In this document: positions 9,406 to 20,505 of the stretch, in pieces
How the letters are laid out: every line of letters begins with the position of its first letter
Numbering within the stretch: position 1 is the stretch's first letter
Assembly: GCA_025358025.1 (NCBI GenBank)
Contig: JANYKW010000087.1
Coordinates: 62,001-126,000 of the forward strand
DNA from: Bacteroidia bacterium
Lineage (GTDB): Bacteria > Bacteroidota > Bacteroidia > Bacteroidales > Prolixibacteraceae
Direction of reading: 5' to 3'
Length of the DNA stretch: 64,000 nt
The notes under the pieces: generated by a model
What the model saw: the letters and a program-made list of their open reading frames with translations, nothing else
What the model was told of the DNA's origin: nothing
Database searches by the model: none
Translations under genes and position numbers: made by a program

Positions 9406-10347
9406 TTATAAAAACCTTACACTTTTGGTTTTTTGACCTCTATTTTTATTTAAAAGAACAGCGTAAGATACGGAAAGTTCGTGAGAACCAGAATTATAGT
9501 GAGACAAAACAGATGTATTCAAATCGTATGAATAACCTATTTTTAACCCGTTTTGCATTTCAAAGCCCAGTAATACAATAACTGCATCTTTGTTTCTATA
9601 CCCAAGTCCGCCCCAAAATCTCTTATTATATTCAATAATTAGATCCAGATCGACCTGGGATGTTGTCCCATCAGATTTAAAAAAGAACGAAGGTTGAACG
9701 GTAAAACGGTCATCGTTCATTTCCAAGTTGTAGCCACCAGTAAGATAGTAATGTCTTATCAACGAATAATGACCTTTCTCCTCAAAACCAAAGGAGGGTT
9801 GATTTAGGTGGGTTGAAGATATAGCCAAAAAATATTTTTTGTGTCTGTAAAAAAGCCCGGCACCAATATCGGCTAAAACTCCACTAACCGCCTGTTTAGG
9901 TAAAGCCGGATCTGAGCCATCCACAAGATCACCTCCTTGTGTTTCAGCCCAACCCGGGTTAAGATTCTTATTCATCATGCCCAACGATACACCACACCCC
10001 AACTGGCCTTGTCCAAGTTGAAAGCGATATGCGTAATCAAATCCAAAAGAGACGTTGTTTTCATATCCGATTGCATCTTTCACTACAGTCAAACCTAACC
10101 CATCTGCATCTCCTATTAGTTTCAAAGAAGCGTCAGTTTGAAAAACGGTCGTAACCGGTGCTCCGGGAAAACCTACCCATTGTTGTCTGTTTAACAGCAT
10201 GAGATTTATCACTCCTGAATTTCCTGCAAACCCGGGATTGATCATCAAATGATTGAACATATGCTGACTAATCTGCGGATCTTGTTGTGCACGCGTTGCG
10301 AATGTACATATATTTAACAAAATCCACAAAAGTTTGAAAAATTTCAT
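9406..10347 (-). CDS. porP: PorP/SprF family type IX secretion outer membrane protein
   Basis: QQDPQISQHMFNHLMINPGFAGNSGVINLMLLNRQQWVGFPGAP is diagnostic; upstream of gldK. Confidence 0.93.
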   Translation of the reverse strand: MKFFKLLWILLNICTFATRAQQDPQISQHMFNHLMINPGFAGNSGVINLMLLNRQQWVGFPGAPVTTVFQTDASLKLIGDADGLGLTVVKDAIGYENNVSFGFDYAYRFQLGQGQLGCGVSLGMMNKNLNPGWAETQGGDLVDGSDPALPKQAVSGVLADIGAGLFYRHKKYFLAISSTHLNQPSFGFEEKGHYSLIRHYYLTGGYNLEMNDDRFTVQPSFFFKSDGTTSQVDLDLIIEYNKRFWGGLGYRNKDAVIVLLGFEMQNGLKIGYSYDLNTSVLSHYNSGSHELSVSYAVLLNKNRGQKTKSVRFL

Positions 10348-10449
10348 ATCTATAATATCGTTCACAAAAAATTAGGAAAAATGGTTTTAACCTATTGATA
10401 TACAGTTATTTATACGCATTTTAACATATTTTATTGTTTAGCAATTTAA

Positions 10450-11598
10450 TTAATATATTTTATTGAAAGCTGTCCACCACCTGTCGGGGATCTCATTTTT
10501 GCATGCTTTTTTGTAATCTTTTTTAGAGCAGGGGATCCTGTGTGGAAACAGTTCGCAGTCGGGTGAAGGTACTTCGATCCACCATCTTTTGGATACCGGA
10601 TGCTTGAGAAACGTGACAGGTTCAGGAATTCCTTCGACAGAAACAATAAAATGCATAAAGTCGATTGCTTCTTCCAGCGGTACTTCATCAATCTTCTTGG
10701 ATTTTCCGTTTAAAAAATACCAAACGATCTGAGCTGCCATCATCGCCCCGGTCTTGTCAGGATCTTTTGCAGGCTGGTAACCAAAAAGGGAGAACCAGAC
10801 CGGGTTTGTGGAAATTCCTGCATACCAGGCAAGCTGACATGCTTCCTCTCCGGACAGGCCATTGGGCGAATTTCGGATCTGGCCTGGCGCTTCACAGAGT
10901 TTTAATGAACCAAAATCAAAACTAACCAGATCAGTTTCACGAAGATAAGGCTCCATCTCTCTGATTCCATTTCTTAACTCACCCAGCGTGAAGAGGGTAC
11001 CGTTTAACTCCTCGGAAAATGTTTCTTTACTTTCGGGTGACACAAAGAAAGACTGTACGGCCATTACATTGACAATCGTTTCTGATGACAGATTATTTAG
11101 AAATGCTTCATCCACCGTACTGTCCTTATGAGATTCATTGTCAATCCGATCATCAATTACCGTAAGAATTGCTCCGGTTTTGTCTATTCCTTCAAGAAGG
11201 GGAATTGTAAAGCTTTGATTTCCACCTAAAATCAGGATAGGAATGCCCAATGAAAAAAGTTCTTCTGATACCACGCGAACTGCAGCAATCGAATCACTGT
11301 ACTCCTTGCCAGCTTTTACATTACCCAGATCCACGATGCGAAAAGGTGTTGAAAATCCATTGAGTTGATAAAGCTGTTCTCGGATAACGTCAGAAGTTCC
11401 TAATAATGAGGGTAATGCAGAATTCCGATGATCTGTAATTCCAATAATTGCCACATCCGGTAAATTTAGTTCGCTCCATACCGAATCTATTATCATGGTT
11501 CCCAGACGGTCGTCATCACCTGAGAAATTTTTAACAACCGGTAGCGCACCAGCTGGAATAATAAGCTCCTTCAACATAGGTTCTGGTTTTACCGACAA
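10450..11598 (-). CDS. Arginase/formimidoylglutamase-fold protein with degenerate metal-binding motifs
   Basis: Ureohydrolase-like layout (ILILGGNQSFTIPL, LTVIDDRIDNES, LVSFDFGSLKLCEAPG), but GGDH, DAHxD and SxDxD are altered. Confidence 0.75.
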   Translation of the reverse strand: MSVKPEPMLKELIIPAGALPVVKNFSGDDDRLGTMIIDSVWSELNLPDVAIIGITDHRNSALPSLLGTSDVIREQLYQLNGFSTPFRIVDLGNVKAGKEYSDSIAAVRVVSEELFSLGIPILILGGNQSFTIPLLEGIDKTGAILTVIDDRIDNESHKDSTVDEAFLNNLSSETIVNVMAVQSFFVSPESKETFSEELNGTLFTLGELRNGIREMEPYLRETDLVSFDFGSLKLCEAPGQIRNSPNGLSGEEACQLAWYAGISTNPVWFSLFGYQPAKDPDKTGAMMAAQIVWYFLNGKSKKIDEVPLEEAIDFMHFIVSVEGIPEPVTFLKHPVSKRWWIEVPSPDCELFPHRIPCSKKDYKKACKNEIPDRWWTAFNKIY

Positions 11599-11641
11599 TA
11601 TAAAAAACTTTCCGCAATAAACGCCTCTTCAAAAATTTATT

Positions 11642-13972
11642 CTATTTCGATTTTTTCTGTTTCGGCTTTTTAATTTCTGCATCAATCACTTCTTTGCATA
11701 AAGAATAGGTGAGCTGGTCCAGTTTGATATCTTTTTTGAGTTTGAAATTTTGTTTTTTGTAGGAGATGTAGGGGCCCCACCGACCCTCCAGAATCCGGAC
11801 ATCGGGATCTTCTGAAAAGGTTTTCAACAAGGAGCTCGAAATTTTTTCACGTCTCTCAAGTATCAGCTCAATAGCCCTGTCAATAAGAACAATGTATGGA
11901 TCGTCCACTCCTTTTTTTAGAGATACGAAGTTGGAGTCATGTTTTACATAGGGGCCGAATTTCCCAATCCCTATTGTCACTTTCTTTCCTTCATAATCTC
12001 CCAAATCCCTGGGCATATCAAAAAGTTTCATCCCCTGCTCAAGGGTGATTGTTTCAATACTTTGTCCTTGCTGTAAACTGGCGAATACCGGTTTCTCACT
12101 CCCGTCTTCTGAGGTTTCTCCAAGCTGTATAAAAGGACCGAATCGTCCGATTTTTGCCGAAACAGTTTTTCCAGTAGCAGGATCGACTCCCAGGACTCTT
12201 TCACCCCGTGCCCGCTCTGAATTGGCCATGGCATCTTCAATTTGACGATGAAATGGCAGATAAAACTGGTCGATCATCTCTTGCCAGACCAGACTTCCTT
12301 CCGCAATTTCATCAAATTGTTTTTCAACAGATGCTGTAAAATTGAAATCAACAATGGGTTCGAAATGTTTCATTAAGAAGTCGTTGACAACCAATCCGAT
12401 GTCTGTGGGGAAAAGCTTGGATTTTTCTGTTCCGGCCATTTCAGTTTTTTCTTCGCGACGGATTTTCCCGGACTTCAATATCAATTGAATATAAGAACGC
12501 CCGGTTCCTGCCCGGTCTTCTTTTACGACATAGTCTCTTTGCTGGATGGTAGTGATTGTCGGAGCGTATGTGGATGGCCTGCCAATGCCGAGTTCTTCGA
12601 GTTTTTTTACCAGGCTTGCCTCGGTATAACGCGGAGGTTTAAGTGTAAAGCGCTGGAGAGCCTGTATAGATTCTGCATCTAATTTTTGTTTGACAACCAG
12701 TGGCGGCAACAAGCCTTTCTCTTCGTCTGATATATTCTCTTCATCGCTTGATTCCAGATATACCCCCAGAAAACCATCAAACTTAAGCACCTCGCCTGAA
12801 GCGAGGAATCGTTCTGTTGTATTTGATATATTGATAGTAACACTGGTACGTTCCAATTCGGCATCTGCCATTTGCGAGGCCAGCGTTCGTTTCCAGATCA
12901 GGCTGTATAATTTTTGTTCCTGCGATGAGCCGTGTATCTCTTCTTCGAAGAAATTGGTGGGGCGAATGGCCTCATGGGCTTCCTGCGCTCCCTTGGCATT
13001 GGTTTTGTAATGTCGTATTTTGACATATTTTTCGCCGTACGACTCCGTAATTTTCTTTTTTGCACTGTTCAGTGCCGTTTGCGAAAGATTGGTTGAATCG
13101 GTACGCATGTAAGTAATCTTACCTGCTTCGTAGAGTCTTTGCGCTACAGACATGGTCAGTGAAACCGGGAAGCCCATTTTCCTGCTAGCTTCCTGTTGAA
13201 GCGTCGAAGTTGTGAAGGGAGGTGCAGGTGATTTTTTAGCAGGCTTGGTTACAATATCGCCGATGATGAATTCCGCCTCGCTGCATTTTTGCAAAAAAAT
13301 CGTCGCATACTCTTCTTTATCAAAGCGTTCGCTGCATTCTGCTTTTAACAAGGTGGTTTTCCCTGATTTTTCCGGGACGATAAAAAGGGCGGTTACTTTA
13401 AAGTATGGTGCGGATTCGGTATTGATTATCTCGCGCTCCCGTTCAACGATCAATCTTACTGCTACCGACTGTACTCTCCCGGCAGAGAGTGAAGGTTTCA
13501 CTTTTTTCCACAAAACGGGTGAGATTTCAAAGCCAACCAGGCGGTCCAGAATACGTCGTGCCTGTTGTGCGTCCACAAGATTCTTGTTCAGGTGACGGGG
13601 ATGTTCAATGGCGCGTTGAATGGCATCTTTGGTAATCTCGTGAAAAACGATCCTGTTGGTAGTTTTCGGATCCAGTTTAAGAACCTCCATCAGGTGCCAG
13701 GCAATTGCCTCCCCTTCGCGGTCCTCATCCGATGCGATCCAGATGGTTTTAGCCGTTTTGGCAACTTTCTTCAATTCGGCGACAACTTTCTTCTTATCCT
13801 CAGAAACGATGTAGTTGGGTTGATACCGGTTGTTCAGGTCCACTCCAAAATCTTTCTTTTCCAAATCCCGGATATGACCGAAACTGGATTTTACCAGATA
13901 GTCTTTGCCTAAAAATTTTTCAATGGTTTTTGCCTTGGCAGGAGACTCAACGATGACCAGATTTTCTTCCAT
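11642..13972 (-). CDS. topA: DNA topoisomerase I
   Basis: MEENLVIVESPAKAKTIEKFLGKDY, SAGRVQSVAVRLIVERE, YMRTDSTNLS active-site region. Confidence 0.97.
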   Translation of the reverse strand: MEENLVIVESPAKAKTIEKFLGKDYLVKSSFGHIRDLEKKDFGVDLNNRYQPNYIVSEDKKKVVAELKKVAKTAKTIWIASDEDREGEAIAWHLMEVLKLDPKTTNRIVFHEITKDAIQRAIEHPRHLNKNLVDAQQARRILDRLVGFEISPVLWKKVKPSLSAGRVQSVAVRLIVEREREIINTESAPYFKVTALFIVPEKSGKTTLLKAECSERFDKEEYATIFLQKCSEAEFIIGDIVTKPAKKSPAPPFTTSTLQQEASRKMGFPVSLTMSVAQRLYEAGKITYMRTDSTNLSQTALNSAKKKITESYGEKYVKIRHYKTNAKGAQEAHEAIRPTNFFEEEIHGSSQEQKLYSLIWKRTLASQMADAELERTSVTINISNTTERFLASGEVLKFDGFLGVYLESSDEENISDEEKGLLPPLVVKQKLDAESIQALQRFTLKPPRYTEASLVKKLEELGIGRPSTYAPTITTIQQRDYVVKEDRAGTGRSYIQLILKSGKIRREEKTEMAGTEKSKLFPTDIGLVVNDFLMKHFEPIVDFNFTASVEKQFDEIAEGSLVWQEMIDQFYLPFHRQIEDAMANSERARGERVLGVDPATGKTVSAKIGRFGPFIQLGETSEDGSEKPVFASLQQGQSIETITLEQGMKLFDMPRDLGDYEGKKVTIGIGKFGPYVKHDSNFVSLKKGVDDPYIVLIDRAIELILERREKISSSLLKTFSEDPDVRILEGRWGPYISYKKQNFKLKKDIKLDQLTYSLCKEVIDAEIKKPKQKKSK

Positions 13973-14176
13973 AATGTGAACGTAAATTACCAGTGGTTTC
14001 TAAAAAACTTTGCAAATTAACGAAAATCAAAACCTAAGTTCCAAGTATTTAGAGCATTTAATATTTAACTAATTCATTAAATGTCCAAAAGTGACTGAGA
14101 ATTCATGCTGAATATCAGATCATGACCTCCTCATTTTATACAAGTTAAGGGAAATTTTTGACCTCCCAAAATGGAA

Positions 14177-16564
14177 TTAAAATTCAATCATTATTCCGAT
14201 TGTTGGAAGGATGGTTCCGGAGGATGAGGTGATGGTTTTCAATAAATACCTCGAAGAATCATTTGGATCTGTCAGCGGGATGCCATTGGCATCGGATTGC
14301 TGTATCAGGATTGGTGGCAGGTCAGCTTTGAAATTATAGGCATTCTGTATGTCAAAATAGAACATCATTGACCAGTTCTTATAATAGTAGGCTTTATCGA
14401 TTCGCAGATCAAGTTGCTGAAATGCATTGAGCCGCAGTTTGTTGAACTTACTGTAGTCGAGATAACCGCGGCCCTGTGCGTCCCATGCCTCTTTTATGGA
14501 AGACTTCTCTATATCCCAGGGAGTGTAGGGAGAACCTCCGATAAACCGCCACTTGAACCCAAAATCCCAGTCATGTTTAAAGCTTCGGGTAGAAGTGACA
14601 ACAAACAAATGACGGTTATCCCAGGCAGATGGGATATATACTCCTTTAATATCAGTGAATTCACTTCTGACATAAGTATAGGTTATTACTCCCTTGAACC
14701 CCAAAAGATCTTTGTACCGGGCCAACACTTCTGCCCCATAGGCGCGTCCATTGCTTGCGGAGGTAACTTCCTCATTGCCAAAAACTTCAAAATCAGCACC
14801 TTTACTGGCAAGTGAAACTGAATCCTTCATTGAGAAGGGATAATGGTCATAGCCCTTGTAGAATCCTTGGAGCGACATCTGAGTGGTCGTATTGGGTCTG
14901 AAATCAATCCCGGCAACCAGGTGATTGGCCCTTATCATCCGGATACCATTCTCCTTGTTAACCAGAACTCCTGCTCTGTTGCGGTACCCCAGCGTCGTGT
15001 ATGCCGGCAATTGCATGTACCTGCCTGCATTGAAGTTCAATGAGGTTCTGCCGCTCAACTGATAACTGGCTGAAAGCCTTGGTGAGAGATTGCTGAGCGG
15101 ATTGGCCATCTCAGAAGAATAGCTGTTTCCGTCTCCCCTGAGTCCAAGTGAGAGTAACAACCTCTGATCCAGCACATCTTTGGCAACCTGACCGAATAAT
15201 CCATATTTTACGAGATCGAGGTTGGACAAATAATTGAAGGATACTGCATTGCCCGATTCATATACTTTTTGGAAGGTCTGGTTGTAATAATTGGCATACT
15301 GCAAATCAGTCCCGTAGGTTATTTTATATTTGGATTTGGACAGGTAGTAATGTTCAAACCTGAATTTTGTCTCACTTTCGCGGGAATCATAATCCAAAAT
15401 CAGTTTAGCCGGATCTTCGGTATTATCCTGGTATTTTATCTGTTTGTTGTTGAGTGTATTGCGACTAACCACGTAGGTATTGTATCCGGAGGCATTGTAA
15501 TGCTTCAAAACCACCCCCAGGGTATAGTTCCATTGTTTGTTTTCAGGAAGATAGCTCAGGATATACCTTTGTTCTTCAGTCTCATTGGCATTAAGGTTTA
15601 GGACGGAATTGTCCAGGGCACCCAGACCAATAAAAGAAAGTTCAGTCTTGTCATTGATCTTCGTTTTAACTTTAAATTGAAAATCATTGTAGGTAGGAAG
15701 AAATGGAAGTTGCAAGGCACTAAATAAAAGCTGGAGGTAGGATCTTCGAACCGATGCCAAATAGGTGGTTTTTGCTGAAATCGGACCCTCGGACGAGAAG
15801 GCCAGGTCGGAAGCACCCACCGTCGCGCGGAATTTTGCTTTTTCGGCATTGGCGTTTTTCTGGGTGAATTCAAGAACCGAACTCATAGCATTACCTCGGG
15901 CAGATGGAAAGGCTCCGGAGTAGAAATTGACCTCCCTTACATAATCGACATTGATAATTCCTACAGGACCACCCGATGCACCTTGTGTGGAAAAGTGGTT
16001 CAAATTGGGTATTTCGACCCCGTCGAGGTAAAACTTGTTTTCGCTCGGACCCCCGCCTCTCACGATCACATCATTCCTGAAGGAGGCAGCGGAGGAGACC
16101 CCCGGAAGTGATTGAATTACCTTGGTTATATCACGATTACCTCCGGGATTTTTTTCTATCTCATCGATTCCGATGGTTCGCAGTGAGGTTGGGCTCTCTT
16201 CCCTTTTCGGAAAGAAATTCGGACGAACAACCACCTCTTCCAGCCGGACATCCTCCTCTTCCATGGGGATGTTGATGGTGGCACCTGCGGCCATGGTAAT
16301 TCTGAATGCTTCTGAGATATAGGTCTTAAAGCCTATAGCCGAGACTTTTAATTGGTAAAAACCGGGTGCAATATCTTTTAAAAGGAAATTGCCATCAAGA
16401 TCACTGTTGATCCCGTTCAGGGTATTTTGAATTATTACGGTTGCAAATTCGACAGGTTCGTTGTTTTTGGCGTTGTAAACACGTCCTTTGATGGTTCCCA
16501 CTGATTTTTGGGCCGAGGCATAAAAAACTGAGAGTAAGGAGAGTAATAGTATATATTTTCTCAT
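14177..16564 (-). CDS. TonB-dependent receptor with carboxypeptidase-like regulatory domain
   Basis: Signal peptide, GTIKGRVYNAKNNEPVEFATVIIQ, plug domain (SLPGVSSAASFRNDVIVRGGGPSENKFYLDGVEIPNLNHF), beta-barrel. Confidence 0.92.
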   Translation of the reverse strand: MRKYILLLSLLSVFYASAQKSVGTIKGRVYNAKNNEPVEFATVIIQNTLNGINSDLDGNFLLKDIAPGFYQLKVSAIGFKTYISEAFRITMAAGATINIPMEEEDVRLEEVVVRPNFFPKREESPTSLRTIGIDEIEKNPGGNRDITKVIQSLPGVSSAASFRNDVIVRGGGPSENKFYLDGVEIPNLNHFSTQGASGGPVGIINVDYVREVNFYSGAFPSARGNAMSSVLEFTQKNANAEKAKFRATVGASDLAFSSEGPISAKTTYLASVRRSYLQLLFSALQLPFLPTYNDFQFKVKTKINDKTELSFIGLGALDNSVLNLNANETEEQRYILSYLPENKQWNYTLGVVLKHYNASGYNTYVVSRNTLNNKQIKYQDNTEDPAKLILDYDSRESETKFRFEHYYLSKSKYKITYGTDLQYANYYNQTFQKVYESGNAVSFNYLSNLDLVKYGLFGQVAKDVLDQRLLLSLGLRGDGNSYSSEMANPLSNLSPRLSASYQLSGRTSLNFNAGRYMQLPAYTTLGYRNRAGVLVNKENGIRMIRANHLVAGIDFRPNTTTQMSLQGFYKGYDHYPFSMKDSVSLASKGADFEVFGNEEVTSASNGRAYGAEVLARYKDLLGFKGVITYTYVRSEFTDIKGVYIPSAWDNRHLFVVTSTRSFKHDWDFGFKWRFIGGSPYTPWDIEKSSIKEAWDAQGRGYLDYSKFNKLRLNAFQQLDLRIDKAYYYKNWSMMFYFDIQNAYNFKADLPPILIQQSDANGIPLTDPNDSSRYLLKTITSSSGTILPTIGIMIEF

Positions 16565-16693
16565 TTTTTGAATCAAATTGCATCATTTGCTATTAAACGG
16601 TTAGGAGAAAACAAATGTAACAATGAAATTATTTTTTAAAACCAAATTAATTATTTCTTAATGTTCAGTTCAGTAATCCCGGAAGTGAAGGCG

Positions 16694-16758
16694 TATATTC
16701 TTTCCATGAAAATACACTGGCAATTGCCAGCCAAATTTGAGATCATAGAAAGAATATA
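16694..16758. promoter_or_regulatory. Nested inverted repeats upstream of sdhC
   Basis: TATATTCTTTC (16694-16704) and GAAAGAATATA (16748-16758) are perfect inverted repeats around the 14-bp palindrome CTGGCAATTGCCAG (16717-16730). Confidence 0.6.
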
Positions 16759-16763
16759 AATTG

Positions 16764-16771
16764 TATCTTTA
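16764..16771 (+). promoter_or_regulatory. Bacteroidota -7-like element TATCTTTA for sdhCAB
   Basis: One mismatch to TAnnTTTG, just downstream of the inverted repeat. Confidence 0.4.
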
Positions 16772-16864
16772 TGGTTACACTATTTGTTTATAAGCTATCA
16801 ACCTCTATTTTTGATAAGATATTTTACCAGCGATATTCTACAATATAAATTAATACATGTTTTT

Positions 16865-17545
16865 ATGAGCAGCTTCATGAGCGCCTCGATAGGTCGAAAA
16901 TTCTTAATGAGCATTACGGGTATCTTCCTGATCTCATTTCTTTTAATTCATCTCACTTTGAATCTGTTTCTCACTTTTGATGATTCCGGGGATCTTTTTA
17001 ACCTTGCCGCGAATTTTATGGCAACAAATCCCTTCATCAGAATAATGGAACCAATGCTGGCTATTGGATTTGTGATTCACATCATCTGGTCAGGATGGAT
17101 CACCCTTGAAAACATGAGAGCCCGTCCGCAAAAGTACGAATTTGGTGACCAGTTGCTGAGCTGGTGGGCACCGGCAAAGAACATGTTTTTACTGGGCAGT
17201 ATGATCATGATTTTTCTGGTGATACATATTTTTAATTTCTGGGTAAAGATGAAGTTTACAGGCGATCCACTCCTGGCAGGTGTCCATGTTGGCGGAGCGG
17301 AGATGCACAATGCTTACGCTTTGGTTAGCAACCTGTTCAAGAATCCCTGGTATGATTTGCTTTACATTGTGGGAGGGATTCTGGTTGGTCTTCACATGAG
17401 CCACGGTTTCTGGAGCGCCTTCCAGACCATCGGTTTCAGCAACCAAATCTGGCTGAAGAGACTCAAGTGCCTTGCCATCACAATTGGCGTGGTATTTGCC
17501 CTTGGATTTTGCTTCATTCCACTTTATTTTATGATAAAATTCTAA
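16865..17545 (+). CDS. sdhC: Succinate dehydrogenase/fumarate reductase cytochrome b subunit
   Basis: MSASIGRKFLMSITGIFLISFLLIHLTLNLFL; 5-TM cytochrome b558-type; followed by flavoprotein and Fe-S subunits. Start trimmed from 16784. Confidence 0.93.
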   Translation: MSSFMSASIGRKFLMSITGIFLISFLLIHLTLNLFLTFDDSGDLFNLAANFMATNPFIRIMEPMLAIGFVIHIIWSGWITLENMRARPQKYEFGDQLLSWWAPAKNMFLLGSMIMIFLVIHIFNFWVKMKFTGDPLLAGVHVGGAEMHNAYALVSNLFKNPWYDLLYIVGGILVGLHMSHGFWSAFQTIGFSNQIWLKRLKCLAITIGVVFALGFCFIPLYFMIKF

Positions 17546-17569
17546 ATTGAACTTCAAAGTATCTAGGAT

Positions 17570-19510
17570 ATGAGTACACTTAATTCAAAAATACCTTCGG
17601 GCCCGATTGCCGAAAAATGGTCTAACCACAAAGCAAAGATAAAAGTTGTCAGTCCTGCCAATAAACGTAAATTGGATATAATTGTTGTCGGTACGGGCCT
17701 TGCAGGAGCTTCTGCAGCAGCTTCCCTGGCGGAGCTGGGGTACAATGTAACTGCTTTCTGTTACCAGGACAGCCCAAGAAGGGCACACTCGATCGCAGCG
17801 CAAGGTGGGATAAATGCTGCCAAGAATTACCAGAACGACAATGATTCTGTTTATCGTCTTTTCTATGACACCATTAAGGGAGGAGACTATCGTGCACGCG
17901 AGGCCAATGTGCACCGCCTTGCTGAGGTTTCGCCCAATATCATCGACCAGTGTGTGGCACAAGGTGTTCCTTTTGCACGTGAGTACGGAGGCACTTTATC
18001 GAACCGTTCCTTTGGAGGGGTATTGGTGAGCCGCACTTTCTATGCGCGCGGTCAGACAGGTCAACAGCTGTTGCTGGGAGCCTATTCAGCGCTCAACCGT
18101 CAGATCCATGAAGGCAATGTAAAGATGCATACTCGCCACGAAATGCTGGAGCTCGTTGTCATAGAGGGGAAAGCGCGTGGAATTATTGCCCGTGACATGG
18201 TAACAGGCGAAGTAAAACGTTTTGGAGCGCATGCCGTGGTACTGGCAACAGGAGGCTATGGAAACGTATTCTTTCTTTCCACCAACGCGATGGGGTGCAA
18301 TGCATCCGCCTCGTGGGTGGCTTACAAGAAGGGGGCATTTTTTGCAAATCCCTGTTATGTCCAGATACACCCGACCTGTATTCCGGTTCATGGATCACAG
18401 CAATCCAAGCTAACGCTGATGTCTGAATCGTTACGTAACGACGGTCGTGTGTGGGTTCCCAGGAAAGCTGAAGATGCAGCAAAATTGAGAAAAGGAGAGA
18501 TTAAGCCAAATGATATTGCCGACGAAGACCGTGATTTCTATCTTGAGCGCAGATATCCTTCTTACGGGAATCTGGTGCCGAGGGATGTTGCCTCCAGGGC
18601 AGCTAAAGAGCGATGTGATGCAGGCTTTGGTGTGAATAAGGAGGGGATGGCTGTTTACCTCGATTTTAAATATTCTATTCAAAGACTTGGACAAGAGACT
18701 ATTGCCAAGCGTTACGGTAACCTTTTTCAGATGTATGAGAAGATTACCGATGTTGATCCATACAAGGAGCCCATGCAAATTTATCCTGCAATCCATTACA
18801 CCATGGGTGGAACCTGGGTTGATTACAACCTGATGACTTCCATCCCGGGACTATATTCCCTGGGAGAGGCAAACTTTTCAGATCATGGAGCCAACCGTTT
18901 GGGGGCCTCTGCACTTATGCAGGGACTTGCTGATGGATATTTTGTATTGCCTTATACGATCGGAGATTACCTGGGCAATGAGATCATGGTTCCAAAGATC
19001 AAAACAGATCTTCCGGAGTTTGATGCAGCCGAAAGGGCAGTAGTTACTAAACTGGAGATGCTTTTCAACATCAAAGGCAAGACCCCAGCCGACCACTTCC
19101 ACAAAAAACTGGGTACCATTCTATGGGACAATGTAGGAATGTCACGCAAAGAGGCAGGATTGAAAACAGCCATCCTGGAGATTCAAAAACTCAGAAAGGA
19201 GTTTTATTCCGACCTTCTGGTTCCCGGAGAGCTCAAAAATGTTAATCCTGAGTTGGAGAAAGCGGGGCGGGTAGCAGATTTCCTTGAATTGGGTGAGTTG
19301 CTTGCGCGAGATGCACTCAACCGCAAAGAATCCTGCGGTGGCCACTTCCGTGAAGAGTCTGCGACAGATGATGGTGAGGCCAGGCGCGACGACGAGAACT
19401 TCGCCTATGTAGCTGCATGGGAATACAAGGGGATGGATGAAGAGCCATTTCTCCACAAAGAGGATCTTTTATTCGAAACCATCGAATTAACACAGAGGAG
19501 TTATAAATAA
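17570..19510 (+). CDS. sdhA: Succinate dehydrogenase/fumarate reductase flavoprotein subunit
   Basis: [60 protein letters not shown]. Confidence 0.96.
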   Translation: MSTLNSKIPSGPIAEKWSNHKAKIKVVSPANKRKLDIIVVGTGLAGASAAASLAELGYNVTAFCYQDSPRRAHSIAAQGGINAAKNYQNDNDSVYRLFYDTIKGGDYRAREANVHRLAEVSPNIIDQCVAQGVPFAREYGGTLSNRSFGGVLVSRTFYARGQTGQQLLLGAYSALNRQIHEGNVKMHTRHEMLELVVIEGKARGIIARDMVTGEVKRFGAHAVVLATGGYGNVFFLSTNAMGCNASASWVAYKKGAFFANPCYVQIHPTCIPVHGSQQSKLTLMSESLRNDGRVWVPRKAEDAAKLRKGEIKPNDIADEDRDFYLERRYPSYGNLVPRDVASRAAKERCDAGFGVNKEGMAVYLDFKYSIQRLGQETIAKRYGNLFQMYEKITDVDPYKEPMQIYPAIHYTMGGTWVDYNLMTSIPGLYSLGEANFSDHGANRLGASALMQGLADGYFVLPYTIGDYLGNEIMVPKIKTDLPEFDAAERAVVTKLEMLFNIKGKTPADHFHKKLGTILWDNVGMSRKEAGLKTAILEIQKLRKEFYSDLLVPGELKNVNPELEKAGRVADFLELGELLARDALNRKESCGGHFREESATDDGEARRDDENFAYVAAWEYKGMDEEPFLHKEDLLFETIELTQRSYK

Positions 19511-19532
19511 TTGCAGAAATAAAACGATAAAA

Positions 19533-20294
19533 ATGGCAGATATAATTCTAAACAAAATATATGTAAAGGTTTGGAGACAAAATAGTCCAAAGTCCAAAGG
19601 ACGGTTTGAGACCTACCTGGTTGAAACCGTGTCGCAAGGCACCTCTTTTCTGGAGATGATTGATATCCTGAACGATAAACTGATTTTGGAAGGGAAAGAT
19701 CCAATAGCCTTTGACCACGATTGCAGGGAAGGGATCTGCGGGATGTGCTCCATGTATGTAAATGGTCATGCACATGGTCCGGATGCAGAAGTGACAACAT
19801 GCCAACTTCACATGCGCAAGTTCAGCGAAGGACAAACTATCGTGGTCGAACCATGGCGTGCGGCGGCATTCCCCGTAATCAAAGATATGATGGTTGATCG
19901 GACTGCCTTTGAAAAAATTCAGCAGGCCGGTGGTTATGTTTCAGTTAATACCGGTGGAATTCCGGATGGAAATGTTATTTTGATCGGGCAGGATGATGCA
20001 GAAGAAGCCATGGATGCAGCTGCATGCATTGGCTGCGGTGCATGTGTTGCAACCTGCAAAAATTCTTCAGCCATGCTGTTTGTTGCAGCCAAGGTATCGC
20101 AACTGGCAAAATTGCCCCAGGGCCGGATTGAAGCAAAGAAGCGGGCGAAAGCCATGGTAGCCAAAATGGATGAGTTAGGGTTTGGCGGATGTACCAATAC
20201 GGGGGGGTGCGAACTGGCATGCCCCAAAAGCATCTCCATAGCACACATTGCCCGGCTTAACCGCGAATACCTGCGTGCTAAATTTTCGGACTGA
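19533..20294 (+). CDS. sdhB: Succinate dehydrogenase/fumarate reductase iron-sulfur subunit
   Basis: [18 protein letters not shown] (2Fe-2S) and [22 protein letters not shown] (4Fe-4S). Confidence 0.96.
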   Translation: MADIILNKIYVKVWRQNSPKSKGRFETYLVETVSQGTSFLEMIDILNDKLILEGKDPIAFDHDCREGICGMCSMYVNGHAHGPDAEVTTCQLHMRKFSEGQTIVVEPWRAAAFPVIKDMMVDRTAFEKIQQAGGYVSVNTGGIPDGNVILIGQDDAEEAMDAAACIGCGACVATCKNSSAMLFVAAKVSQLAKLPQGRIEAKKRAKAMVAKMDELGFGGCTNTGGCELACPKSISIAHIARLNREYLRAKFSD

Positions 20295-20326
20295 GGGATA
20301 TCTGATGCAAGAAGCAGGATGGTCCG

Positions 20327-20371
20327 AATGTAATACAGGAGATTTTCAAAGCTAATCTCCTGTATTACATT
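20327..20371. terminator. Perfect 18-bp inverted repeat, 9-nt loop, downstream of sdhB
   Basis: AATGTAATACAGGAGATT-TTCAAAGCT-AATCTCCTGTATTACATT; no long T tract on +. Confidence 0.6.
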
Positions 20372-20505
20372 TAGTCAGCAATTGCGCTTATCAACAGCAG
20401 ATAGTTCATAACTCTTTCCGGCATTATATAAGCAAAGAACATTTGTTTTTTCATATTATCTAACTTCGCCTCGTTACATGGAAATTCTTCCATAAAACCG
20501 AAACG

